Assembly: GCA_002293475.1 (NCBI GenBank)
Contig: DBDG01000012.1
Coordinates: 1 to 38,627, forward strand
Source: Lachnospiraceae bacterium UBA938
GTDB lineage: Bacteria; Bacillota; Clostridia; Lachnospirales; Lachnospiraceae
Direction of reading: 5' to 3'
DNA length: 38,627 nucleotides
How positions within the stretch are numbered: the first letter of the stretch is position 1; the number at the start of each line of letters is the position of its first letter. The notes below the pieces were generated by a model, which was not told the DNA's origin, made no database searches, and saw nothing but the letters and a program-made list of their open reading frames with translations. This document shows positions 1-8,773 of the stretch, one piece after another. The translations under genes and the position numbers were made by a program.

Positions 1-261
1 CGGGGCGCGGCGGCTGGCCGGGCCCGGAACCTGGCGGACACCACTTCCCGGGGGTCGGCTGACACCAGGAACGATTGCCGTCCGTACAGATTACACTGTT
101 ACCTACATTAAAACATAAACTTGGCCTGTCAAAATCCATATAAACTCCAAAAAAACTCTTTTTTACATCATATGACAGGATTCGAGCTCTGTTACTTTGC
201 CGACAGTTAATGAGCTTCCGGCGTTACTGGGCGCAGTAGCTTGATGACTACGGCCAGGCGT
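1..261. other. Left-edge noncoding stretch with GC-rich first 60 bases
   Basis: I see no convincing gene here. The first 60 bases contain 49 G or C (about 82%), far above the rest of the window, and they hold two similar decamers (GGCGGACACC and GGCTGACACC). From about base 85 onwards the composition becomes AT-rich and intergenic-looking. The stretch lies downstream of the cardiolipin synthase stop codon. I see no stem with a T-run that would serve as its terminator. The GC-rich part could be the edge of another gene or element lying outside the window. Confidence 0.4.
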
Positions 262-1791
262 CTATAATAAAGGTGCCGCCAACCTTAGCAAGGAATCAAA
301 AAGGCGTCCTGGGAAACTGGTTTTAATATCTCCGGCGGCAATCTGCCGGCACTTAAGTACTGTCTCCAGAAAATCAGCCTTAAGATCGGCGATCATCTTG
401 GTCCGGTACATATAGACTCCGCACTCGAAATGTAAATATAAACTGCGGTAATCCATATTGATCGTTCCCACTACCGCCGTCTCATCATCACACACAATAC
501 TTTTGGCATGCATAAAACCCGGCGTATATTCATACACCCGGACACCGGATCTGATCAGTGGGCCATAATAGGAGCGGGTAAGGCGGAATACCAGCTTTTT
601 ATCCGGTATTCCCGGTACTGCCAGCCGCACGTCAACCCCTCTTTTGGCTGCCATGCTAAGGGCTCCTTTCATTTCATTGTCTATGACCAGATAAGGCGTG
701 AATATGTATACATAATGACAGGAACTGTTCAGAATATCAATGTATAGATTCTCGCCTACGGTTTCCTCATCCAGTGGACTGTCACTGAAGGGCTGAACAT
801 AACCGTCTGTGGTAAATTCAGCCGGATGGAAAACGTGCGGACGAAAGTTAGCCAATACATCCTTCTCTTCCCGGAACGCATGCCATATCTCCAGAAACAT
901 CAGTGTAAAGCTCCAGACCGCATCACCTTTTATCCTTACTCCGGTATCCTTCCAGTGCCCATATCTTGTCACCGCATTGATATATTCATCGGCAAGGTTT
1001 ATCCCGCCTGTATATGCCGTGTGGCCGTCAATTAACATGATCTTCCGATGATCCCGGTTATTGATCACCAGCGAAAAAAGCGGGATAAACGGATTAAAAG
1101 CCATGCATTTTATGCCCTGTGCCTCACACTCTCTGGCAAAGCTTGCCGGCAGATTGAACAGCGAGCCGACATCATCATAAATCAGACGCACCTCAACCCC
1201 CTCAGCTGCTTTTCTTTTGAGAATCGCCAAGATCCGGTTCCACATGATGCCTTCCTCGATTATAAAATACTCCATAAAAATAAAATGTCGGGCTTCTTCC
1301 AGATCGGAGATCATATCAGCGAACATATCTTCCCCGATCTTATAATAATCCGTAGCGGTATTTTGATAAACCGGAAAGTCACTTTTTCTGTACAGATAAT
1401 GTCCGGTACCAGCTACCCTTGCATCCCGGTTTCTTATTTCCGCCATGACATCCGCATCCTGGCTCAAACCGGAGATCAGCCTACGGTGTTCTTTTTCTAG
1501 CTGGCCGCGCAGTCTACGGGTAGGCCGCTTATTTCCGAAGAAAAGATAAAAAAGTCCGCCAAATAGCGGCACTGCCATAATAAGTACGATCCAGCCGATT
1601 TTATAGGCAGAATTGTCCTCCTTGATGATAATAAACAGGATAATTAAAATACTTAATATACGAAAGACAGCGCTTACCGCCGCAGAATATTCCGTCAGGC
1701 GGACCAAGAAAAACAGCGACCAGCCAAGCTGCAAGATAAACAGGGCGGCGGTCAGCAGTATTTTACTGATAAATATCTTCAAGTACTTCAT
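262..1791 (-). CDS. cls: Cardiolipin synthase (phospholipase D superfamily)
   Basis: This membrane enzyme condenses two phosphatidylglycerol molecules into cardiolipin and glycerol. The N-terminus carries hydrophobic segments (ISKILLTAALFILQLGWSLF and the following IL-rich stretch, then IVLIMAVPLFGGLFYLFF). Two phospholipase D HKD motifs follow: DHRKIMLIDG with GGIN downstream, and HAKSIVCDDETAVVGTINMD. The length from the chosen start is 509 residues, normal for Bacillota Cls. I chose the ATG at 1789-1791 because GGGAAGG lies 11 bases upstream. The longer frame begins at a TTG at 1860 that falls inside a probable promoter. The gene is divergent from the DUF5058 operon. Family assignment is firm; the substrate is inferred from the family. 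Confidence 0.93.
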   Translation of the reverse strand: MKYLKIFISKILLTAALFILQLGWSLFFLVRLTEYSAAVSAVFRILSILIILFIIIKEDNSAYKIGWIVLIMAVPLFGGLFYLFFGNKRPTRRLRGQLEKEHRRLISGLSQDADVMAEIRNRDARVAGTGHYLYRKSDFPVYQNTATDYYKIGEDMFADMISDLEEARHFIFMEYFIIEEGIMWNRILAILKRKAAEGVEVRLIYDDVGSLFNLPASFARECEAQGIKCMAFNPFIPLFSLVINNRDHRKIMLIDGHTAYTGGINLADEYINAVTRYGHWKDTGVRIKGDAVWSFTLMFLEIWHAFREEKDVLANFRPHVFHPAEFTTDGYVQPFSDSPLDEETVGENLYIDILNSSCHYVYIFTPYLVIDNEMKGALSMAAKRGVDVRLAVPGIPDKKLVFRLTRSYYGPLIRSGVRVYEYTPGFMHAKSIVCDDETAVVGTINMDYRSLYLHFECGVYMYRTKMIADLKADFLETVLKCRQIAAGDIKTSFPGRLFDSLLRLAAPLL

Positions 1792-1831
1792 GTTTCTTGC
1801 AACCTTCCCATCTGGCTCTGCCGCATCAAAA

Positions 1832-1860
1832 TTAATAGTTGAAAATGCTTTTAATAACAA
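1832..1860 (-). promoter_or_regulatory. Probable promoter of cls
   Basis: Read on the minus strand, TTGTTA (1855-1860) and TATTAA (1832-1837) are separated by 17 bases, and the cls ATG lies about 40 bases downstream. The match is moderate, 4 of 6 at each box. It overlaps the divergent promoter of the DUF5058 operon, so the two may compete. Confidence 0.4.
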
Positions 1861-1866
1861 TATAAT
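1839..1866 (+). promoter_or_regulatory. Promoter of the DUF5058/M20 operon
   Basis: TTGAAA (1839-1844) and a perfect TATAAT (1861-1866) are separated by 16 bases. The predicted transcript would have a leader of roughly 115 bases before the ATG at 1991. I do not recognise a riboswitch in that leader. Confidence 0.6.
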
Positions 1867-1990
1867 ATATAACTGTCAGCACTGCAAGCACTTATACGGC
1901 CAAGGAAAAATCATCGGTTTACAAGGTTATCGCAAACGTAGTATACTGTTTCCAGAACATCGTATACCAGTCATGAACGGAGGAAAACTT

Positions 1991-2716
1991 ATGAATTTCT
2001 CACCAAACAGTACTTTTCTATATTTTATAGCGGTTCTGGTTATCTTGTTTATCATTGTGCAATCTTTTTTCTTTCTAATAAGAGCCTGCCGCCGCGCTAA
2101 AAGCCTAGGAATGGATATGCGGCAGATTAGAAAAATCATTACATCCACTGCATTGTTTACCATTGCACCGGCTGTTTCCATTCTGCTCGGCGTTATTTCT
2201 CTGTCCAAATTCCTAGGGCTCCCTTTACCCTGGATCCGTCTCAGTGTGATCGGGGCGATTACCTATGAAACTCCCGCTGCAACCTCGACGGCAACGGCAC
2301 TGGGCATATCCTTGTCAGAGACCATCACCGACGCCAAAGTGTATACGGCCATCGCCTGGGTAATGACTCTTGGTATTATGCCCAGCATAATACTGGTCCC
2401 GCTCCTGCTGCGCCGGATCCAAAACGGCCTGATCAACCTTAAGAACAAAGATTCCAAATGGGGAGACCTCTTTATCACCTCCATGTTTCTGGGCATGATT
2501 GCCGCTTTCTTAGGCATGGTCTTTGCCGATATCCGCAGCGGGCTTCCTGGTTTTATACCGATCTTTGTTCTGTTGTTTTCCGCCCTGCTGATGGCTGTCT
2601 GCGGACTGCTGATCAAAAAATTTCATATTAACTGGCTGGAAAATTACGCATTACCCTTCAGTATGCTGGGAGGCATGATCTTTGCCGTTATAATCACCCC
2701 GGTCATTATGCGATAG
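1991..2716 (+). CDS. DUF5058 family multi-spanning membrane protein
   Basis: This is a 241-residue integral membrane protein with about six hydrophobic segments. The hallmark stretch near the middle, LPWIRLSVIGA followed by TYETPAATSTATALG and AWVMTLGI, matches what I recall of DUF5058. The biochemical function of that family is not known to me. The start is the ATG at 1991, preceded by GGAGG eight bases upstream; the frame stays open further upstream, but that part overlaps the divergent cls start. It is the first gene of an operon: 12 bases separate it from the next membrane protein, which is followed by an M20 peptidase. I infer that it forms one subunit of a two-part transporter that supplies the peptidase's substrate or exports its product. 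Confidence 0.78.
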   Translation: MNFSPNSTFLYFIAVLVILFIIVQSFFFLIRACRRAKSLGMDMRQIRKIITSTALFTIAPAVSILLGVISLSKFLGLPLPWIRLSVIGAITYETPAATSTATALGISLSETITDAKVYTAIAWVMTLGIMPSIILVPLLLRRIQNGLINLKNKDSKWGDLFITSMFLGMIAAFLGMVFADIRSGLPGFIPIFVLLFSALLMAVCGLLIKKFHINWLENYALPFSMLGGMIFAVIITPVIMR

Positions 2717-2728
2717 GAGGAAGACAGA

Positions 2729-3394
2729 ATGAAAAACACCAATAATACTTATATTGATAAAACACATCTGTACGGTAAAATATGGATATGGACAGCTGCC
2801 ATACTAATCCTTGCTGTCCCCGTGGCCATCTGCATCGCCTATGATGCCTGGCCGGGGCTCACTCCGGTTTTTAAAGGCTTACTGGGGGTTGCTCCGATCT
2901 TCTGGACCGTAGGCACGATTGAAGTCATTACTTTTACCCCAATGCTGGGAACCGGCGGTTCCTACCTCGGCTTTGTGACCGGCAATCTGACCAGCCTGAA
3001 AGTACCGGCCGCCTTAAATGCCATGGAAAGCGCCAAAGCAAAGCCCAATACCGAAGAAGGCGAAGTGATTTCGACGATCGCCGTGGCCACCAGTTCTATT
3101 GTCACCACGCTGATCATTGCCGCCGGCGTCTTTCTTCTGGCCCAGCTGACACCGATCCTTAACTCCCCAGTCTTAATACCGGCCTTCGAAAACATCCTGC
3201 CCTCCCTCTTTGGCGGGCTGGCCGTTGTCTATGTCAGCAAAAACTGGAAAATTGCCACTGTGCCGCTAGTGTTTATGGTAGCTCTGTTCCTACTTGTTCC
3301 GTCGTTGGCATCCTCGGTAGGGATACTGGTTCCGGTCGGCTCGCTGATCACGATCGGGGCGGCTAGGATTTTGTATAAAAAGGGGATGCTGTAA
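2729..3394 (+). CDS. Membrane protein partner of DUF5058
   Basis: This 221-residue protein has about five or six membrane segments. I do not recognise a named family. The most distinctive part is the loop after the third hydrophobic segment (IEVITFTPMLGTGGSYLGF then VTGNLTSLKVPAALNAMES), rich in Gly, Thr and Pro. That is the kind of half-helix sequence seen in transporters. An AGGAGG ribosome site precedes the ATG. The gene sits between the DUF5058 gene and the M20 peptidase gene with tight spacing, so translation and function are probably linked. Its stop codon falls inside a 14-bp tandem repeat (see repeat at 3383). A heteromeric transporter role is inference only. Confidence 0.7.
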   Translation: MKNTNNTYIDKTHLYGKIWIWTAAILILAVPVAICIAYDAWPGLTPVFKGLLGVAPIFWTVGTIEVITFTPMLGTGGSYLGFVTGNLTSLKVPAALNAMESAKAKPNTEEGEVISTIAVATSSIVTTLIIAAGVFLLAQLTPILNSPVLIPAFENILPSLFGGLAVVYVSKNWKIATVPLVFMVALFLLVPSLASSVGILVPVGSLITIGAARILYKKGML

Positions 3395-3424
3395 AAGGGA
3401 TGTTGTAAAAGAGATGTCATAAAC
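3383..3424 (+). repeat. Three 14-bp tandem repeats spanning a stop codon
   Basis: GGGATGCTGTAAAA (3383-3396) is followed by GGGATGTTGTAAAA (3397-3410) and the degenerate GAGATGTCATAAAC (3411-3424). The first unit holds the stop codon of the upstream membrane protein. Because 14 is not a multiple of three, the three copies place a TAA in all three reading frames (3392, 3406, 3420). Confidence 0.85.
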
Positions 3425-3449
3425 GGGTGGATTTATAGGAGCGTATAAA

Positions 3450-4892
3450 ATGGAAGTAATATTAATATTGGCAGGTATAATTCTATTATTTGCAGGTGTT
3501 ATTACCGTCAGGGCGGTACGTTTTAGGCCTTATGCCCTTCCGACGGCGTTACCAGGAAAGGTTACGGTTCCCAAAGAAAAGTCGGCTGACGACCTCGCCG
3601 CCATGATCAGGTGTAAAACCGTATCCTATGCGGATGAATCACTAGTAGATCATAGGGAATTTATTAAGTTCCATAACTTACTGGAAGAACGCTTTCCCCT
3701 GATGCACCAAAACTGTCCCTTAGAGAAAATCGGTAAGACAGGACTCTTATATTATTGGAAAGGACAGATAAGTATAGAACCGCTTGTTCTGATGGCTCAT
3801 TACGATGTTGTTCCGGCCGATGAGGAACGCTGGGACAGACCGCCTTTTGCCGGACTGATTGAAGATGGTGTCTTATGGGGACGCGGGACTCTGGACACCA
3901 AAGGTACACTGTGCGCAATCTTGGAAGCTGCCGAACATCTGCTGGCAGACGGCTTTGTTCCCAGCCGGGATATTTATTTTTCCTTTGCCGGTGATGAAGA
4001 AACATACGGATCAAGCTGTGCGGATATCGTATCCTGGTTTGAACAAAGGGGAATCTGCCCGGCGATGGTTCTCGACGAGGGTGGGGCTATCGTAGAAAAA
4101 TCTTTTCCTGGCGTTACCGCACCCTGTGCCATGGTCGGGATCGGAGAAAAAGGGATTGCCCATGTCGAGGGCAGCATGGAAGGCCAAGGTGGCCATGCCT
4201 CCACACCGCCGCCCCATACGCTTTTGGGACATTTGTCAAAGGCTGTAGTGAGACTGGAAAGCCATCCTTTTCCCACTGAATTTACCAAACCGGTGGCTGA
4301 AATGTTTGACACCCTTGGCCGCCATGCAAGCTTTTTATATAAAGTGATGTTTGCAAATCTCTGGTGTTTTATGCCGCTGCTGAAACTGATCTGCCGGATA
4401 TCCGGAGCCGAGCTGAATGCTATGATGCGCACCACCTGTGCCGTTACGCAGATGGAAGGCAGCAAGGCCTTTAACGTATTGCCTCCCAAAGCCAGACTGG
4501 GACTGAACCTGCGTCTGCTCGGAAGCACTGACATTACGGCGGCTGTCAAATATCTCAAAAAGGTTATTAAGAACGATAACATAGAACTGCAGCTGTTAAG
4601 CGGCATGAATCCTTCAATTAACTCGGATACCTCCTGTAAGGAATGGGAAACCTTAAAACAGGTCATTCACACGACCTGGCCGGATGCACTGATTTCTCCT
4701 TACTTGATGATGGCCGCAAGTGATTCCCGGCATTATTGCCGCATAACCGACCGCGTATATCGTTTTTCCGCCATGAAACTGTCAAAAGATGAACGCGCCA
4801 TGATTCATGGACATAACGAACGTATTCCCTTAGAAACCCTTTATAAAACCGTAGAATTCTACGTCCGCCTGCTGAAGTGTACATTTACTTAA
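3450..4892 (+). CDS. M20 family metallopeptidase, PM20D1-like, membrane-anchored
   Basis: This is a 480-residue zinc-dependent amidohydrolase of the M20/carboxypeptidase Ss1 family. Metal-site motifs are in order: AHYDVVP (His117, Asp119), GRGTLDTKG (Asp149), GDEET (Glu183, Glu184), LDEGG (Asp209) and a C-terminal HGHNERIP (His453/His455). The dimerisation/lid domain lies between about residues 220 and 340. An N-terminal hydrophobic segment (residues 3-20) suggests a membrane anchor. The motif spacing resembles PM20D1, which makes and hydrolyses N-acyl amino acids; this resemblance is from memory. AGGAG lies nine bases before the ATG. It is the last gene of the DUF5058 operon. Its stop overlaps the convergent TIR gene by eight bases, leaving no room for a terminator between them. 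Confidence 0.88.
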   Translation: MEVILILAGIILLFAGVITVRAVRFRPYALPTALPGKVTVPKEKSADDLAAMIRCKTVSYADESLVDHREFIKFHNLLEERFPLMHQNCPLEKIGKTGLLYYWKGQISIEPLVLMAHYDVVPADEERWDRPPFAGLIEDGVLWGRGTLDTKGTLCAILEAAEHLLADGFVPSRDIYFSFAGDEETYGSSCADIVSWFEQRGICPAMVLDEGGAIVEKSFPGVTAPCAMVGIGEKGIAHVEGSMEGQGGHASTPPPHTLLGHLSKAVVRLESHPFPTEFTKPVAEMFDTLGRHASFLYKVMFANLWCFMPLLKLICRISGAELNAMMRTTCAVTQMEGSKAFNVLPPKARLGLNLRLLGSTDITAAVKYLKKVIKNDNIELQLLSGMNPSINSDTSCKEWETLKQVIHTTWPDALISPYLMMAASDSRHYCRITDRVYRFSAMKLSKDERAMIHGHNERIPLETLYKTVEFYVRLLKCTFT

Positions 4893-7875
4893 ACTCTTCA
4901 GCCGCTTCCATCAGCATATTATACTCATACAGCGGTGTCCGGTAAAGTGTCGTCGATCCCAGATAAATAATATACTGGCCTTCGCTATCTGGCTGTCTCC
5001 TGGTCACCGCATTAAAATCATACAATTCGGCCACTACCTCGCTGTCTTTTAGCAGGTAAGACGCACTTGTTCCTTGCAAGATGACCCGGTTTCCGTCGCC
5101 AAGGCTGACTGCTTCCGACACCGCATAGTAGAGTGCCGGATAGCTATGTGTCAAGCTCCAGACATCCTCTTGACATTCATAGGCTTCGATGCTGTTATCC
5201 TTATAAGCTACATAGAGGACGTCGCTGTTCCGCTCAAAGAACACTTCTTGGATATAAGCCGCATTGAGTGGTATCGTCTGGATCTCGCTCATATCGTCCA
5301 GCCGATAAATCGTCAGCCTGTCTTCGTCCGGATAAGCAGCCGCAAGATGGCCGCTGATGCCGCTGACATTAAAGGCAGACCAGCCTCTCTTCATATTATC
5401 CGCCTCTATCCTGCCGGTTTCCTTGCCTGTCATTACCTCATAGAAAACAGCTTCCCCAAAACCGATACTGACCACCTGCTCATAGTGTTCTCCCAAGAAA
5501 AAACAATCCCCCCACGCCATCTCATACTGCGCGATATCAGCCCCGGTAATATTTTCATTGAGATAGAGAGTATCGTTGGTCAGCGTCGCAATGACCGGAT
5601 TGTCTTTCCCCGCAAAGACGGTTTCCGCGACATAACCCTGTTTTGTCATGCTGCCCGTCTGTTCATCGGTGGCGGCATCGTAGACATATACCTTATCATC
5701 ATAGTAATAGCGCAGCAGATATGACTTCCCGTCAGGGCTGATGACCATATCTTCCAGGTTCCCTTCCGTCTTCATGACGGTTTCCGTGTTTGCCCCTACC
5801 GCCGTGCGGCAGAGCGTGACATCCGTACTGCTGTAAGGCACAAGCAAGACATTTCCTTGAATCATCTCCATGTACTTTAGATTATTGGAAGGGCTGTATA
5901 ACCGGTGCGCGATACCGATCGCCTCAATAATCCCGCCATTGTTCCTGACTGTATATATATTTCCCTCCCGGGTATGTACATAGAAATAATCTTCCCCCGG
6001 GACCAGATGTGAAGTTACTGTAAGAATACCTTCTGCCAGGTCCAGCATCCCGATCAGGCTGCCGTCTTCTTTGTTAAGCAGATAAACGCCGGAATAACTG
6101 GCGCAGAAAACCAGCTGGCTGTCGGGATTCTCCGATATTTTTACATCATATAGGGCATTGAGCTCATCCGTGAAAATCCATTTCACTTCGTTCCGGGACA
6201 GGTCACATGCATAGATGTTCCCTTCCAGCTGTTCATTAAACACACTTTGCATACCAGAAGAAAAGTAGTTTTCATAATTGGCAATGTATAAGTAATCGCC
6301 GGCAAATTCCATCTGCCCGACGTCTTCTTGTCTCATGGGAAATTCATTGATTATCTCACCGGTAGCACAATCCATGACAAATACGGAGGTCGCTTCATGG
6401 CTGAAAGGCGTATACATATCGCCTTGGGAGGCACAGAAAGCCAGCCGCCTTCCTTCTTGATCAAAACTAAGCCTGATCCCGGCATGCCAGCCTTCTTCCA
6501 GCCTATGTTCAGCGATCAGCTCCAGACTCTCCCCGTTTCTTATCTGTACCCGCCCGTCATCAATTATGGCTATATTGCCGCCGTTCTTGTCAGTCTTCAT
6601 CCATGATCCGGTTTCGGTCTCTATGGCTTCTACGGTCTGGTCAGGAATCGAAAACCGCACGATCTGGTTACTTCCCATGTATAAAAAGGTCTCGCTGTCC
6701 AAAAAGTCAAAACGGTCTTCATGGGTAAAGCTATCGCCGGTATAGTCCCGGCTCTGTATGAGCAATGCGCCGGTTTTGATGTCCCACAGGGAAACCATGC
6801 CGGTATCATCCATGGTCATCAGGGTGTTTTCATCCGGAGATATCTTACATATGGAAACATCGGTGTCGTGTTTCAGCATTATATGAGGCAAAATCATATA
6901 GCCGCTGTCATACAGCCGCAGGCTCTTAGACAAAGCATACTCGGCCTGATAGGTATAGGGGATATCGGGGTTCTCCAAGCTGTCCGGCAAGACCGCCCGC
7001 GCTGTCCTGATTGCCTCGATCCGGTCACCTTGATCCAGCAGTTCCAAGGCGTTCTCGGCTTCCCCTAAAGCATAATTCTCTAAGGCAGCCCAGTATTGCT
7101 TTTGGATTTCTTCTGACTGTGCCTTTATCTCCTCAGACTGAGCTAGGATCTCCGCGGCTTTTTGACTGATCTCAATATTCTGTCCTTGAATCCGCAGAGC
7201 CATGGTGGTACTGATCGCACCGAACACTAGGCAGATACCGCTGCCGATCGCAGCTGCCGTCAGCATCTTGCGGATCCGGCGTTCGCGGTGGCGCTGTTTC
7301 AGCTCGTCATAGGCACAGTCAAACATGGGGGCCGCTAGGCGGATGACTTCTTCCTTGATCTTCTTCCTTACCTCGCGGCGGCTGCTTCCCCGCACATCGG
7401 CAGCCAACGGCTCTACCGGTATCCGTTCTTCTGTCACGGTTCCATCGGCATTTACGCGGCGATTTTCAACAAAACGGAGCTCATCCGGGAAAGAATCGTC
7501 CGGTTCCCCTTCGATCAATATAGCTAGGACGTGGTCACGGTCATGCAACTGGATAAACAACTCGATTTCTTTCTTGCACCACATGGATTCCAGCAGGCGT
7601 GGGGAACAGATGACCAGCAAAAATTCCGACGCCTCCAGAGCCTGAGTGATTGGATCGGCCAGATTACTGGCAATGGGCAGTTCATCGCGATCACGGAAAA
7701 CCCGGTTTATCCTGTCCTTGTTCGTGTTATCCATTTTCTTGACCAGGTTCCTGGGAAGCTTGAAGCTTTCCAGCTCCCGGTGCAGGTTTTCTGCTACAAA
7801 CTGATCCAGCTCCGTGTGGCGGTAGCTGATAAAGGCATCATATAGATATTCATTATTGTCCGTTATATTTCTCAT
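4885..7875 (-). CDS. TIR-domain protein with membrane segment, coiled coil and beta-propeller
   Basis: This 996-residue protein has a receptor-like layout. Residues 10-125 form a TIR domain: FISYRH at 15-20 and SPRLLESMWCKKE at 91-103. Glu103 sits where the catalytic Glu of SARM1-type NAD hydrolases lies (WxxxE). A basic stretch RHRERRIRK (195-203) precedes a clean hydrophobic segment at about 204-227, then a Gln/Glu coiled coil (AQSEEIKAQSEEIQKQ, 245-260). From about 310 to the end come repeated beta-strand blades of WD40/quinoprotein type (for example MTMDDTGMVSLWDIKTG). By the positive-inside rule TIR would be cytoplasmic and the propeller outside. There is no strong ribosome site (GGGGG only). 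An AgrC/AgrA-like pair lies directly upstream on the same strand. The role is unknown: an NAD-consuming defence or sensing protein is inference. Confidence 0.88.
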   Translation of the reverse strand: MRNITDNNEYLYDAFISYRHTELDQFVAENLHRELESFKLPRNLVKKMDNTNKDRINRVFRDRDELPIASNLADPITQALEASEFLLVICSPRLLESMWCKKEIELFIQLHDRDHVLAILIEGEPDDSFPDELRFVENRRVNADGTVTEERIPVEPLAADVRGSSRREVRKKIKEEVIRLAAPMFDCAYDELKQRHRERRIRKMLTAAAIGSGICLVFGAISTTMALRIQGQNIEISQKAAEILAQSEEIKAQSEEIQKQYWAALENYALGEAENALELLDQGDRIEAIRTARAVLPDSLENPDIPYTYQAEYALSKSLRLYDSGYMILPHIMLKHDTDVSICKISPDENTLMTMDDTGMVSLWDIKTGALLIQSRDYTGDSFTHEDRFDFLDSETFLYMGSNQIVRFSIPDQTVEAIETETGSWMKTDKNGGNIAIIDDGRVQIRNGESLELIAEHRLEEGWHAGIRLSFDQEGRRLAFCASQGDMYTPFSHEATSVFVMDCATGEIINEFPMRQEDVGQMEFAGDYLYIANYENYFSSGMQSVFNEQLEGNIYACDLSRNEVKWIFTDELNALYDVKISENPDSQLVFCASYSGVYLLNKEDGSLIGMLDLAEGILTVTSHLVPGEDYFYVHTREGNIYTVRNNGGIIEAIGIAHRLYSPSNNLKYMEMIQGNVLLVPYSSTDVTLCRTAVGANTETVMKTEGNLEDMVISPDGKSYLLRYYYDDKVYVYDAATDEQTGSMTKQGYVAETVFAGKDNPVIATLTNDTLYLNENITGADIAQYEMAWGDCFFLGEHYEQVVSIGFGEAVFYEVMTGKETGRIEADNMKRGWSAFNVSGISGHLAAAYPDEDRLTIYRLDDMSEIQTIPLNAAYIQEVFFERNSDVLYVAYKDNSIEAYECQEDVWSLTHSYPALYYAVSEAVSLGDGNRVILQGTSASYLLKDSEVVAELYDFNAVTRRQPDSEGQYIIYLGSTTLYRTPLYEYNMLMEAAEEFK

Positions 7876-7991
7876 TGAACCCCCATGCCGTGACTGCGGT
7901 TTGATAATGCGGATTTAGTGATGTTCATCATATCATATTTTAAGGGTTATGGATGAAATTGTAATAATTGTCGAAATAGATGTAATAAGTT

Positions 7992-8735
7992 TTAATGTCC
8001 ATGCTCATATAATAAAATTCGGATCTCAAACCAGTCGTTTTCTGGCTCGACAGTTACGATACCCTGATATTTCCGGGCGATTTGCTCTATCGAACGGATC
8101 CCGATTCCATGGCTGGTTTTCTCTTCCTTGGTCGTCAGAAGTTTACCCCGGCGGTCAGTGGATAAGCGGCCGGAGTATCTGTTTTTGACTACGATAAAAA
8201 GGCTGCCTGGCCGATATTCCATCTTCAGCTCGATCTTGCGGACTTCCTTCGAGATCTTTTCAGACGCTTCAACGGCATTATCCAAAGTATTGCCCAAGAT
8301 GACGCACAGATCGGTTTCTTCAAAAGAGAGTTCCTCCGGAATGGAAAACTGGGTCGTAAAAGCAATGTCATGTATCTTCATCTTCTTAAACTTGTAGCCG
8401 GTAACGGCATCCACTACCAGGTTGCCTGATTTATGCTCATAGTAGCCGCCTTTTATGTCTTGAAGCAGGATATCCACATATTCTCTGATCTTCTCTTTAT
8501 TTTCCTGATCCACATAATTCTTCAGGCCGATCAGGTGATTTTTAAAATCATGACGGTACTGTTGCATTTCCTTAAAAGCCTCGTCACGTTCTCTGGACTG
8601 CATATAAAAGAACTCCAACTGGTTCTCATATTTCATCCTCTGCCATTTTTCTTCTTTATTGGCTTTATGCAGGCGCAAGCAAATATAAGATACACATAGC
8701 AATAAAATAGACAAGATAATTTCCGGTATCAGCAT
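7992..8735 (-). CDS. AgrC-like sensor histidine kinase, GHKL type, single membrane segment
   Basis: This is a 247-residue kinase of the AgrC/CitA-like GHKL class. A single N-terminal membrane helix (residues 3-21) is followed by a short coiled coil. The phospho-acceptor box YRHDFKNHL has its His at 62. The ATPase domain has N-box VILGNTLDNAVEAS and G-box SHGIGIRSIEQIARKYQG. Typical AgrC proteins carry about six membrane helices for peptide sensing; here that sensor is absent. The gene follows the response regulator by 38 bases, so they form one operon. The TIR-propeller gene begins 116 bases further downstream. No agrB or agrD peptide gene is visible. The missing input domain suggests that it takes its signal from another membrane protein, which is inference. 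Confidence 0.88.
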   Translation of the reverse strand: MLIPEIILSILLLCVSYICLRLHKANKEEKWQRMKYENQLEFFYMQSRERDEAFKEMQQYRHDFKNHLIGLKNYVDQENKEKIREYVDILLQDIKGGYYEHKSGNLVVDAVTGYKFKKMKIHDIAFTTQFSIPEELSFEETDLCVILGNTLDNAVEASEKISKEVRKIELKMEYRPGSLFIVVKNRYSGRLSTDRRGKLLTTKEEKTSHGIGIRSIEQIARKYQGIVTVEPENDWFEIRILLYEHGH

Positions 8736-8773
8736 TTTCTGTCTCCCGTTGGCTCAGTCAGTTCGCCTTATCG

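Noticed and set aside
1613..1990. 5' extension of the DUF5058 frame
   Set aside because: It overlaps the divergent cls start and both promoters. The ATG at 1991 has a proper GGAGG and gives the usual family length.
1873..1990. Possible riboswitch in the DUF5058 operon leader
   Set aside because: The leader is about 115 bases but I see no recognisable conserved core or terminator hairpin.
3974..4666. Minus-strand frame of 230 codons
   Set aside because: It is antisense to the M20 peptidase and lacks any recognisable motif or ribosome site.
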